64,000 nucleotides of DNA, taken from Gymnorhina tibicen. Taxonomy: Eukaryota > Chordata > Aves > Passeriformes > Artamidae. Where the stretch lies: contig VXAZ01003887.1 of assembly GCA_013399875.1 (NCBI GenBank), positions 806,001 to 870,000 of the forward strand, written 5' to 3'. Shown here in pieces: positions 26,033 to 37,300 of this stretch; the first letter of the stretch is position 1; every line of letters begins with the position of its first letter. The position numbers were made by a program, and so were the translations under genes. The notes beneath the pieces were generated by a model, which was given only the letters and a program-made list of their open reading frames with translations, had not been told where the DNA came from and did no database searches.

Positions 26033-26120
26033 TCACAGCGTCACGGAAAGGTTTGGGCTGGAAGGCGCCTTGAATATCGCCCCGTTGCACGCCGCTGCCC
26101 TGGGCAGGGATGCCGTTCCC
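26033..26120 (-). mobile_element. CR1 LINE 3'-end remnant, GC-enriched
   Basis: Reads like the CR1 3' terminus in reverse orientation: TCACGGAAAGGTTTGGGCTG, GGAAGGCGCCTTGAATATCG, and later CTGCCCTGGGCAGGGA. Many positions are changed toward C or G compared with the usual CR1 end. Confidence 0.65.
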
Positions 26121-26137
26121 TGGGCAGGGATGCCGTT
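26098..26137. repeat. 20-bp tandem duplication
   Basis: The unit CCCTGGGCAGGGATGCCGTT occurs twice in exact succession, followed by a partial CCCT. The unit includes the CTGGGCAGGGA block typical of CR1 ends, so the duplication arose after the CR1 insertion. Confidence 0.9.
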
Positions 26138-26161
26138 CCCTCGGTGAGGCTGCTCTGCCCT

Positions 26162-26200
26162 GGGCCGGGCCGGGCCGGGCCGGGCGGTGCGGGGCGGGGC
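26162..26200 (+). repeat. GGGCC repeat run, G-quadruplex candidate
   Basis: Five G3 tracts separated by CC in the GGGCC run, then G4 tracts in GCGGGGCGGGGC. This fits the G3+N1-7 quadruplex rule on the plus strand. Confidence 0.75.
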
Positions 26201-26345
26201 GGCGGCGGGAGCGACCCCGGAGCCGCGCCCGGGCCAGGCACCGCCGCCCGGACACCGCCACGCCGCTGCCTCTCGCCGCCGGCTGCCGCTGCCCAGGGCA
26301 CGGAGCTCTGCCCCTGCACCTCTAGTGGCAGTGCCGCCCCGACGG

Positions 26346-28499
26346 AACGGGGAAAGAAAACAAACGCCTGCTTTTCTTTTTCCATATTTTTCCAGGCTGG
26401 GATGTATAAGTAGCACATGTTAAAAGCCACAGTTTGATTTCTGAGGACTCTCAGGATGACCAGACAGGAGCAACGTGAGGATGTGCGTTTCTTTGGAATG
26501 GAGGAACCGGAACAAGTAGCCTTGCTAGCACACCTGTTTTTAAACTCAAACGTAGCGCTGTAAACAAACAGATACCACATTCTCCTTGGACGTTTATATA
26601 CCCACCTAAAAACTTATCCAACATAACCACAAATTCATTAGGCTGAAAACCCCATATCAGACTCCCTACTCCCCAGCCAGCAGCACCACAAAGAAGAAAG
26701 GAAGGTGGAAAGACATTAAAGGCCTAAAATGGGGAGAAAGAGGAGGCAGCATGGCATTTTTCCTCAATGACATCTTTGCAAACCTACTCCAAAGAATGAC
26801 CCAGAAGCGTATTTCATGACATCGTTTCTGATAATCTTGAAGCAGTTCTACCATTCTACACAATCCCCATCCTCAACAGATACCACCTAAAATCTTGGCT
26901 GAATGAGAAAACAATCCTCACCCAAACACCAAACAATTTATTTTTGGGTGCAGCTGTAGAATACATAACAACAGATAACAGCAGGTTTCCCTGCAAAATT
27001 TAGGGATACGGAGGGAATCCTCACTTTATTACTCGCTCTGCACTTTGATCCTCCAAATCCAGTCCTGCTTAAACAGCATGCAGGGAATGCTCTACAGACA
27101 GAAGCTTTTAGTCCCCTGTCCACTGCCAGCAGAATCTTGCACTGGGTTTATTCTTGGCAGAGTAACTTTTGGCTGGCTGACCTCAGCTCAGGTCCCCAAG
27201 GCCCGAATTTCCAATATATTCTTTGCACAGTTAGGTGTTTTCTTTGGTGCTACAGCGATGAGAGAAACCACTTTACTCCTCTCTGAAAGCTACAGTCAGA
27301 AATGCAGAAGTGTTTTAATCTCAGGTTTTATGGAGTACCACTGAGTATAAAAGACTTTCTATCTTTTATGCCCATATCAAGGGTTAGAAAAGCATTCTAA
27401 GGGAATGGAAAAAAAACCCCAAATATCACTAACCAGAGGCTAACCTGACAGGTGAAATTTCCAAACCATCTAATGCTGACATGAGGCAGCCTCAGACTTT
27501 CAGTTATTTCACTATGCAAACAGGTAGCAATGCAAACATATGAAGGAAGTTTAGAGCAGAAATTTCAGAATGTGCCAGCCAGGAGCATTCTCCAGGTTAT
27601 GATCTGTTGTTTACATTTAATGCTCCACTGAACATTTAACCTAAATTATTTCATTTTAGTATGTCTGACATAATCTTCATGACTTCTGATGCCCATATAT
27701 AACTAGAAAAAATTAAGTAATTAACTTCCAGACCATGTCACAAAAGACCAACTAAAAAAAAAATTAATAAATATTGTAGAATTAAGGTAAGTTTGCTGAA
27801 TAACACCAGGGTATCATTCAGTACCTTCTACTGCTAGCCATGTGTAGTTCTTGCAAATACAGCTGTGCTGGTTTTATTCAGCAGCTGTGCATTCTGCAGT
27901 CCTAGGAGCTCTAAAATTTGCCTGCTGCATTACTTTAAATTCAGACCTACCTACATTGTTTTAAGCTACTTTAGCAAAAACTCATGGCTACGTACTGCCA
28001 GGAGTTACAAATCCAACTGATGACCTTTACAATAACAAGCCTTTATTTACCAAGCCTGGAATTTTCATGCAACAGCTAAAAATGTCTTCAATGGCCAAAC
28101 TTTGTACCTTTATATTTCAACAGAAACCTGTAGTTTCAAAAATACTATATTAGAATTTCAGCAACATGGCCAGGACTAATGTGTGATTACTGAGCACTGT
28201 GGTATCTTTCTCCTTTACCTTCACCTCCCACTCCCCCCTCAATTATTAGCATTTTACTTTACAAATATTTTTAAATAGTCTGCACGAATGACAGTAATCA
28301 AAATAAAACTGCAATATATGACGGTGAAAAAGGGTTCCTCTTACTTCACATTCTTGAAATACATATATTTCTATCAGAAATATTTGGGCAGCCAAAAAAA
28401 AAAATCAAAATACTGCACCCTCTCCTTGTTTTACCGGTTAATCTTTGACATGACTCTTGGACTGAGAGAGCAGCAGTAAGTGCCTATCTCAAACTTCCC
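26346..28499. other. Intergenic / 5' intron DNA
   Basis: Between the GC-rich island and the 28.5 kb CpG patch. Ordinary AT-rich sequence; no gene, repeat or RNA recognised. If the 28.6 kb exon is real, this is the first intron of PTPN21. Confidence 0.6.
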
Positions 28500-29200
28500 C
28501 CACCTCCAGAAGCACAGTGCCACAGCCTTTACTTTTCGAAAAGTAAATGGTTGAAACTCTTCACCCTTACGGTACACAGCAGAGAAGATCACCCGCTATG
28601 TTTTTACTGTGCCCGCTGTTTTCCGCTTACCTTGCACAGCGATCCAAAGACACCGGGTCTCCTTTCACACACGGGTAGCCGGAAAAAACCCCCAGCGCCC
28701 CAAGACTTCTTCTCCCGGAGCCATCTCATCTGTATTCCTCGGGAACTGACTTACTGTGTTCCTCTCGTCCGAAACAGCTGCTATCTCGGCTAACCCACCT
28801 TCTTCTCAGATCACTCATAGTGAAAACATTCCTCACTTCCTGTCTCAAAAAACTTGCTCTGGATATCATTCCACTGGGTAAAGAGCTGGGGGGTGGAAGA
28901 AAATACTACAACAAAATAAACCTGTGCCAGCCAGCTCTTCAGGCGGCCTCTTTCATGTGACGCTGATCCGCATGAGCGCAAATTGCGTTCTCAGGAATAT
29001 TTTCAAATCAGCCGTCCCTGTGTGCCTCTGTGTGTGTGCATTTAATTTCTTTTCCTGGAGGCGTTCCCCTCGCTCTATCCATGCGGAAGGATACGGTGAA
29101 AGAATTAAAGCGAAGGCCCGTATGCTTGTAGCCCATTACCTCAGAGAGTTGGAATGCCTGGCAGGGAGAATGTCAGCAATGAACAGCTGCTTCTCTGGCT
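28500..29200 (-). promoter_or_regulatory. Candidate PTPN21 promoter and non-coding first exon
   Basis: CpG content is raised here relative to the AT-rich surroundings. On the minus strand there is a strong splice donor GCAAG|GTAAGC (exon edge 28631), another good one ACA|GTAAGT near 28756 and a weaker AAG|GTGGGT near 28794. This fits a 5' UTR exon splicing to the PTPN21 start exon about 3.6 kb away. Inference: no transcript evidence. The alternative is the GC-rich island at 26.0-26.35 kb. Confidence 0.45.
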
Positions 29201-32200
29201 ACAGGGGCGCTACAGAAATAGGGGTTACAACAAATAGCAGGCAATCCTTGCTTTTTTTAATCATATGATCATTTATTTTAAGCCTTTCCAGTTAAGGCAA
29301 ATATCTTACCAAAATTCTGTTGGTCTTGTTTTCATACAGCTTGAAAATATTTTCATGGTTTAATCCCTATGTGCCTTACCAAATGACCTGTGCACATACA
29401 CTTATGTCCTTGCAAAGTTTCAGCTGTTGGTGAGATACACGGCAAAAAAATTCAGACTAAAGGCTGATCTTTCAGCCCTTGTCTGGACTTAAAAACTCCC
29501 AAAGGTGTCAGTAGAAATGATACCCTTAATAACAACTGTCTTAGCAAGCTTTAAATGCATATAAATTCAGGAATATTTACAGTGTTTAACTAATGCAAAC
29601 ACCATTCGAGGGGCTGTGCTCCAGTCTCACAAGTGTGTCTGTGTGTGTGTGAAATCAACAATTGTCACATGCAATTTGGAATATTATGGCTGTCTACATT
29701 GAGTGAACCAGGCAAAAGTATATATAAACTTGGAACCAGTCAGGGATGAGGAAAAAGGTAGAGTATGTGAATGCTGACTAATAACTGCAAAACCTAGAAA
29801 GTGTTTTGGTAACGTAAAGTGCACAAACATGCTACTGTCTGAGCAGGTCTAACCTGCAGGTCAACTATGCAAATAGCAAGTTGCTCACGAGGACACTAAT
29901 CTCAGCTGAAATATGTAGGTAATTTCATACTATAATGAATTCTTCTGAGTTATTTCTCCTAGACACAATCGTCTTTCCCGAGATCAGAGGAGTATCTCTT
30001 TTTTTTTCCCCTCCATACATCAGCCAGAATTGTTTTGAGCAGTCCATAAGCAATATACAAAACATTAGTTGGGGGAATCTTATGTTGAGTAAAATAAACT
30101 AACCTTGAACTAACCTAAATGGATACCCTTTTCTAAAGGTGTCTGCCAGAGGACAGAACTGCAGTTACTCGCTGGAGAAAACTGACTGATACAATGTATG
30201 AAAAATCCAAACCATGAAAATTCAGAATTACAGAGGCAACCCCTCCTATTTCTAAACAATTCATGCTGGAAACAAAGTCTGAATTCTCTTATCTGTCACA
30301 TTTCCTATTCTAATTCTTCATCACACCCTTTTCCTGCCTGATTCCCTGCCTAGAACTTGCATTTATTAGACTTTCCTTGCTTTCCATAGTTAGTTCTTGC
30401 AGCATTTTCCTTCTTTTCATTTACATTAAAGACAACACCTCATCTTAAAAGACACAGTAGGACATTGTCAATATGCTCGTCTGCAGCCTGTCTTCTTTTG
30501 AAGCTCATCACATTTTTATTCCCAAATACTTTTTTTTCTTCTGTTTTTTTCTTCTTATAACCCCAGTTTGTGTCCTAACTTTTGTGTTTTTCTGCACCTT
30601 CTCCATTTTTCCCCACCTCATTTTTTTTAATCTCACCATCTCTATATTACCAGCTTTGCTCCAACTATCAACTGTACTAAAAGGGACAAAGAGCCAAAGG
30701 CATCCATGAACATGTGATGGACTCTGATAAAGGCACATCACTAAGATGTAGACTGATTACCTGAGGGTGCAATACTGAGCTTCTGCTTCCCCCTTTAAGC
30801 CCTGGTCAACACTCATGACATTCATGATTCTTGACTTCATCTTTGCCGTACTCTTTATTCTGTTGTTGAAGTTTTTGTGAGGAAACAAATAATATCCCAC
30901 AGCTGAATTTTGCACCGCTTGTTCTGTAGGTACAAAGGAAAGTTTCTGCCCACTGGCTTGAATATGGCCTGCCCATAGTGGAACAGGGATAAACCTATTT
31001 GTTTCTCAGAAAAAGAGAGACATCCTCCCTCTGAGACAGGTTTTTGGAGAGTTGGTTTGTTTTTTTTTTCTTGGTCCAAAAATGTGATTGCAGTTTGAGT
31101 GTATCAGACAATAGGTGGAAGTTGATGCAAATATTCACCTTACTTCAATTCTGGAGGAACTCTCCCGCATCTGGTCTTTGTATTGACTAAAGGTAAAACA
31201 GAAAGTTGGAAGCAAGCCAAACAGGAAGCAGAATCAGCCACCCTCCAGGAAGAAAAGTGGTATGCAAGTATATTCTCCTCAGCCTAGTGGAGAGTTACCC
31301 ATTTGTGATAAAAACACAGGCAGGATAATCCAGAAACTGCTATTAAAAGGGGCTTTCCCACAGTGCTGAAACAATGAAGAAGTCATGTGGAAAAATATCT
31401 TAATTTACAGCATGCAAAATAGTAACTTCATGAACTGAAAAGTCAGAATACCTCTAATTCTAAATCTGAAAGCTGTTCTCTAAACAAATTCACTTTATTC
31501 ATCATGTTTTGTCTCTGAAGACTTCCTGTTTTTCCATCATTCTATTTCTTACTTGTGAGAAAGCAAGACATGTCTGGGTCTTTATGCATCATTATATATC
31601 TTTGATGGTAGTAGAGAGGAGTGCTAGAAAAGTGACCATACCATATGTCTGTTACATGCTTGAAGCCTGCAATTTCATGTGTGCAAGATTAATTTTTATT
31701 TACAAGGTGCAGTAAAGTGTTGAACAAGTTCTACTGAGTATCTAATTAAGGTTATAGAATTTTCCTATTAGAAGAAAACAGGCAGTTTTCCTACACAGAA
31801 TGTAGTGCTGAACTTGAAGCAATGATCTCCTGTTGTTATTCACAGAGGAAAGTTTTTTCAAACATAGTATCTCATTCTAAAGTAAATCCCTTAGTTATGA
31901 AATAAACTTAATTCTTGTTTCTGTACTGCATTAATTAGTTTTCTTATTCCACTAATAAAGTAGCACAACATATTTGAAATCTTAAGAAAGCAAAATGTGT
32001 CTCTCAAAGGTTAAAACGTAATGGTGTAATTAAACTAATTTGTTACTGGTTTCCTCTCACTGTAACAGCAATATATTATAAGTGGAGCCAGGCAAACAGC
32101 TCAGATCATTAGCAATAATTAGTCTAAGCTATCTCTGTATGATGTTTGATTTATATTAGGAACAGTGATGCAGAAAGGGATTAATACAGCTGTTAACTAC

Positions 32201-32458
32201 AATGCCCGGAGTTTATTTTAACCAGTGGCATTACTTGTAAAAGACCCTTTATCTGTAGGCTGGGCTTTTTATAATATTTCTATAATACTCACTAAATCAG
32301 CTGAAGTTAATCTGGGGCAGTGGTGCAAAAGATAAATTGTTTGCCTCAGACATTATTTCTTTTTTGCTTACTATTGTGCTTACCTTGTAGGCTTTTCACC
32401 ACATAGTTCTTCCTCCCTCTGCAACTGATCCCCTGTAGCAGTAAGACCAGTGGATGCT
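29201..32458. other. Intergenic DNA between PTPN21 and ZC3H14
   Basis: No gene seen. Short (TG)n at 29634-29651. The part at about 32.03-32.30 kb has several TAATTA-type motifs and an ACTACAATGCCC element (32197), and could be a regulatory element. Confidence 0.6.
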
Positions 32459-33541
32459 TGTACTGGGTGTGTGTGGCTGGTTTTGGTAGTGGAGGGGCTA
32501 CAGGGGTGACTTCTGTGAGAAGCTGCTGGAAGCGTCCTCCATGTCTGATAGAGAAAATGCCAGCCAGCTCTAGGATGGACCCTGCACTGGCCAAGGCCAA
32601 GCCCATCACTGACACTGGTAGCACCTTTGGGATGACATTTTTAAGAAGGGCAGAGAAGTTGTTGTGCAGAAGCAGATTTCAGCCAGAGAGAGGAATGAAA
32701 ATATGTGAGAGCAACAGCTCCGCAGGAGCCAAGGTCAGCGCAGAAGGAGGGGGAGGAGGTGCTCCAGGCGCTGAAGGCTGGAGATTCTCCTGCAGCCTGT
32801 GGTGAAAAGCATGGTGAGGCAGCTGTGCCCCTACAGCCCATGGAGGTCAACAGGGGAGCAGAGATCCACCTGCAGCCCATGGAAGACCCCACACTGGAGC
32901 ACACGGATGCCTGGAGGCTGTGAGCCTGTGGGAAGCCCGTGCTGGAACAGGCTCCTGGCAGGACCCACGGCCCTGTGAAGAGTCGAGCCCATGTTGGAGC
33001 AGGTTTGCTGTCGGGGCTTGTGACCCTGTGGGGGACCCACACTGGAGCAGCCTGTTCCTGAAGGACTGAGGGTACGCTGTGGAAGGGACCCATGGCAGGG
33101 CAGTTTGTGAGGAATTGCAGCCCATGAAAAGGACCCACACTGGAGCAGTGAGTATGCAGTCTTTGTGGTAGGCTGTTTCTACTGGGAGCAGGAGAGAAGG
33201 AAGCAGTGTCAGAGACAAGAGATGATGAACTGAGCGTAACCCCAATTCCCGTTCCCCTGTGTTGGGGGGAGATGGGTAGAGAATCATGAGTAAAATTGAG
33301 CCCAGGAAGAAGGAAGGGGTGTGGCGAAGGTGTTTTAAGATTTGGGTTTATTTCTCATTATCCTAGTCTGATTTGATTGTTAATTAATTAAACTAATTTC
33401 CCCAAGTTTTTTTTGTCCATGCCAGTAATCAGTGAGTGATCTCTCCTGTCCTTGTTCTCAACACGAGCCTTTTTGTTACATTTTCTCTCTCCTGCCCTGC
33501 TGAGAAAGGGAGGTGATACAGTGGCTGTGGTGGGCACCAGG
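32459..33541 (+). mobile_element. Endogenous retroviral LTR (avian ERVL type), apparently solo or truncated
   Basis: About 1.1 kb with the layout I know from avian ERVL LTRs: an opening GGCTGGTTTTGGTAGTGGAG block, then AGAAGCTGCTGGAAG, GCCAGCTCTAGGATGGACCC, a TTTTTAAGAAGGG TATA-like element, repeated GACCCACACTGGAGCAG units, and near the end GTGTTTTAAGATTTGGGTTT and TTAAACTAATTTCCCCAAG. The sequence ends at GGTGGGCACC. No gag, pol or env reading frame is present. It reads toward ZC3H14 and ends about 400 bases before its ATG. Edges are approximate. Confidence 0.8.
32826..33148 (+). repeat. Degenerate tandem repeats inside the LTR
   Basis: Short units of the form CAGCCCATGGA and GACCCACACTGGAGCAG recur about every 40-70 bases with substitutions. 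This internal repetition is a usual feature of this LTR family. Confidence 0.6.
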
Positions 33542-33699
33542 AAACCTATACTGCTGTAGTGTGGCATTAAAAGTGACTTGGATATTTTGTGTATAGCTAT
33601 ACCATAGTTTGTTTGGTTTTTAACAGATAACTGAATCTTCAATTTCTGTAGTTCTGGAGAAAGAGCATTAATATTAAAATAACGCCGTAGTTGTTGTTC

Positions 33700-34340
33700 C
33701 GGCATTCACATTACCCCGGCTCCCCGCTCGGGCAGTCAGGAGCAGGCCCTGAGGCCCGTACCCGTTCAGCCGTGTATCCGACCCACGCCTGGGTGCGCTT
33801 TGCCCCGGGGTCCCGCCGCGGTGCGCGCGGGCCGGTGTGCCCGCCGCCCGGCAGGGGGCGGTGCCGGCGGAGGCCGCGCGCTGTGCCCGAGCGGCGCTNC
33901 AGGGCCGCGGGGGCCGGGGCGGGCCGGGGGCGGCTCGGCGCGGCCATGGAGATCGGCACCGAGATCAGCCGCAAGATCCGGGTGAGACAGAAGCAGCCGG
34001 GTCGCTCCCTCCGCCCGCGGCGGGAGGCCGGGCCTGCCCCGACAAGCGGGCCCGGCCGGCGGCTGAGGCACCAGGCTCCGGCCGGCCCCCCCCGTCACAG
34101 CTGCCGGCGGCGGGGTCCTTCGGCCTCGGGACTCCCCGGGGAGGGGCGGGAGTAGGAGAGTCGTTTTTGTGGGAAGCGGAGTCCGGGCACCCCTGTCCCC
34201 CGACGGGCAGCTGCCCGCTGCCGTCTCTGCCCCGGGGCTGCGGCTCTCGCCCTGCACAGCCCAGCCGTCCCCGGGGCTGCCCGGGGGGCGCACAGCTTGG
34301 CCGGGGGTGAGCCCACGGGAGCGGCAGGGCCTGTCAGCGG
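33700..34340 (+). promoter_or_regulatory. CpG island / promoter of ZC3H14
   Basis: A dense run of CpG dinucleotides and GGGCGG-type Sp1 boxes (for example around 33917-33932) covers the 5' UTR, the first coding exon and the start of intron 1. No TATA box is seen. The transcription start is probably within about 100 bases upstream of the ATG at 33946, but cannot be fixed from sequence. The base at 33899 is undetermined. Confidence 0.85.
33946..33981 (+). CDS. ZC3H14: ZC3H14 coding exon 1
   Basis: Encodes [12 protein letters not shown]. The donor is CGG|GTGAGA (phase 0). The ATG sits in a GCGGCCATGG context, a strong Kozak-like site, inside the CpG island. Confidence 0.96.
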
Positions 34341-37300
34341 CTCCCACTCGGCAGTCCCAGTTTGGAAATCCTGGCAGGTTTCTGTTTCCTTGCTCAGCCG
34401 GGGATGACCTTTTATCAAACCATCTTAGATTCATTTTCTTTGCACCTTATGAGTCCGGGTGGTCTCTGCTTAAAAAAGAACAGCTGGGACTCGGACGTTG
34501 AATGGTAGCGCCAGGAACTGGTCTATCGGAAATACGGCAGAGTGTGGGATTCCGTTACTCTGCTGTCAGCTCCTCGCTGTTGGAACGTGCCTGTCCTGAG
34601 CAGTAGAGAATAGGAGAAGTTAACATGTTAAACCGATGTGTTCAAACAGTTAATGAGAGAAACTTTGCTAAGCCTCCCACGTCTTTGCAGTTAGAAATAC
34701 TTTCTTGATCCATCCCTTAAACAATATTTCATTATTTTTTAGGGTGCTATAAAAGGAAAGTTACAGGAGCTGGGGGCTTATGTTGGTAAGTTTTGCCATG
34801 TGTTTAGCAATCTTCTCTAGATCATTTTTGGTACATAGGAAAAAAACAGCTTAGCTAATGGAACGTACTATTACTTGTGTTACTGCATATGGAAGCCTTA
34901 AGCATGAGAAGAATTACTTGAAGTGCTGGACCAGTAAGAAAGAAAGAGAAGTACTTCACAAAATATTATAGTCTAAGTATAAGAGGAAGCAGTATGTGAA
35001 CATCAGTACACGAAGAACTAAAAGAAAATAACTAAGAAGTCAGTCTCATAGTTTTCGCCTTTAGAAATGGTGGCAAGGGATTTGAAAGAAAAACAAACTA
35101 TGATGTGAATATCTAAGGAAATTTCTTTGAAGCATTAGGAGAAACTATATAAAGCAAGAGCCTTCCAAATACAGCAGCAGTTAGCTGTGACCATTCTGAG
35201 ATGGAATCAGTCTTTCTTAGGCATATTTTTAACAGCTCTTGAATTCAGGGTGAGGTGTTTGTCAAAATTAGGAGAGAGGACAAAGATGAGTGAGTGGCTT
35301 AAGAAATTAAATGGCCACGTCAGAAACATTATGTGGGACAAATCTTTAAGATGTAAGAGCTTGACTGTTAAGGGGAAGACTTAAGAGCTACAATGAGCTA
35401 ATGTTGATGAAATACATGTATCTGAATCTTAGAGGCCAGGGGAGATTTTATTTTGGTTTATGACAGGAGGGGTGAGCAGTGTGAACGTCTGTGGTCTTGT
35501 GGGTTTCTTTGTTTTCTCTGAATCTGGGATTAAATGGATATTGCACTTCAGAGCAGTTGTTTTCTGCAGCAGTAAACGTTGGTGACTTAATACAGCATTC
35601 TTTTGGAAACAAAATACCTCAGTCCTGCAACTGTGTTGTTGTTGTCTGTGATGCTTCTTGGATTTCAGGTGAAGAAAAGGAATTGAGACCATAATTTGGA
35701 GTTCCTGTGAGTTGCAGGGCCAAGTTCAAAGTTTGTAGTTTGAGCCTGAATTCATCTTCTTTCCTATTTCAAGGGAGGCATTGTGTTTATGGAAAAATGT
35801 ATTGGCTCCATAGAAGAGAGTTACCTATGAGCTGACATTCTGAACTCAGCTGGTGCCAAAGAACTGTGTTTAGAACTTTTTAATTGTAAAATCATCTTTT
35901 TCACCGTCTCAAGGCTTGTCTTTTTAAGTAACTCATTTTTTGTTTGGTTGGGTTTTTTTACCGTCATTCCAGGTTTCAGTTTCTCAGTTCTTGATTCTTT
36001 GCTTTTTCCCGTATTTCTGAAAAAAAAAAATCTTTCTTGTCTCTAATACTAAGATGCTGGTAGAATACTAGCCATCTTTGATTCCAGCTACGACTGATTA
36101 TTCTTTCTTTGTTTTCCTTCTGTCTCTTGAATTCAGAGGACAGGTTTCCTGTATTCCCAGGATTAGCATACAATGTCTCTGCAGCTTCTTCTCAGTCAGC
36201 TTCTGAACTTATTTAAATAACTTCGTGTTCTTTATTTCCAAGTCTGTCTTGCCTTGGCCTCTTTTTTCTTTTTAAACCACTGTTTCCAAATTTCTGTGAT
36301 TTTTCAGGTTTCTTTTCTTGACTAGAGTATTTTTGGGCAACCTTTCAAGTAATGTTTTTCAAAAACATTCCATTTCTTTTTTCAGGTAACTAGTAAAAAA
36401 TTGGTTGTCCCTCGTTCTAGCCTCTGCACAAGAACCATGCTTTTGTTTCTTTCTGTAACTGCTAGTTCTTTTCTCTTGAAAAGTCTTCTACAACAAGATA
36501 TGTTGAAACTTACTTGTGTAGAGCTTACAAAGGAAATATTCATGTATTTGAAGCAAAATCAAGATAGTTAATTATTCATCAGCTAGGAAATTTGTCAGAA
36601 GGCTGTAGTTTCACATGCAGTTTAAGTTGGCATAAGCCAACCCATTTACTGAGAAAGTTTCTTTCTTTCTTCTATCATGCTGTTACAGGTAGTTGTGCTA
36701 ACTTATGTTTTTATCTGTACTTAAAATATCTTCTTTACTTTATCCTGTGTTGAACCACCTGAGAAGCTTATCACATTTAAAAGTAGCCTGGCCAATAAAT
36801 AAAATTCATTCTAAGTTCCTAGGTCTGAATATCAATCCATCTTGTGCAACTTGTAGTTTACCTTGGAAAAAAACTGAAACAGAAAGCAGCAAGACCAAAA
36901 AGCCAAACAAACAAAAAGCCACCAAAAAGAAGTTAGGATTTAAGCTAGGAATGGCTTATGTTGGACAATTGAGTAGTGGTAGTGCATGTGCAATGTGTGA
37001 AGGTTATTTCTGTAGTCTAGGGTAGAGATAAATTATTTACATTGTACATAGACATAGAAGAAAGGAAATGCTTTTCATTTGGATTTTGATTTCTGTTTTT
37101 CATTTTTTAGGTCTTTTTAGTGTTGTGTACTGTCTTAGCTTGATTAAATAAGCACAGCTGTTTAGTGCCTTGGTTCAAATTAATGATTTGAAGTGTATTT
37201 CCCAGCTATTTTCACTTGCTATTGTTATGTTTGTGTCATGCCATAGAGTGGCATTGGAGAGCATGGGATGTTTGATTATACTAAATTGAAGTCTGTGCTC

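Larger units (their letters stand above)
26033..26345. promoter_or_regulatory. GC-rich CpG island with G4-forming core
   Basis: About 310 bases of very high GC and CpG content in an AT-rich setting, lying about 1 kb upstream of the PTPN21 start exon. It contains a GGGCC repeat run (26162-26184) followed by GGGGCGGGGC. It may be an alternative PTPN21 promoter, but no good minus-strand splice donor was found in it. The left third derives from a CR1 fragment. Confidence 0.6.

Noticed and set aside
26041..26580. Minus-strand open frame of 179 codons over the GC-rich island
   Set aside because: Low-complexity Pro/Arg/Ala/Gly translation of a CpG island plus a CR1 remnant; no plausible splice partners in phase.
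32641..33287. Minus-strand open frames of up to 165 codons
   Set aside because: They lie wholly inside the ERVL-type LTR and reflect its internal repeats; no domain or family resemblance.
33691..34501. Several overlapping open frames of 60-220 codons on both strands over the ZC3H14 CpG island
   Set aside because: They are frames that stay open because the DNA is GC-rich. Only the 12-codon [12 protein letters not shown] segment at 33946 continues in phase into the next exon.
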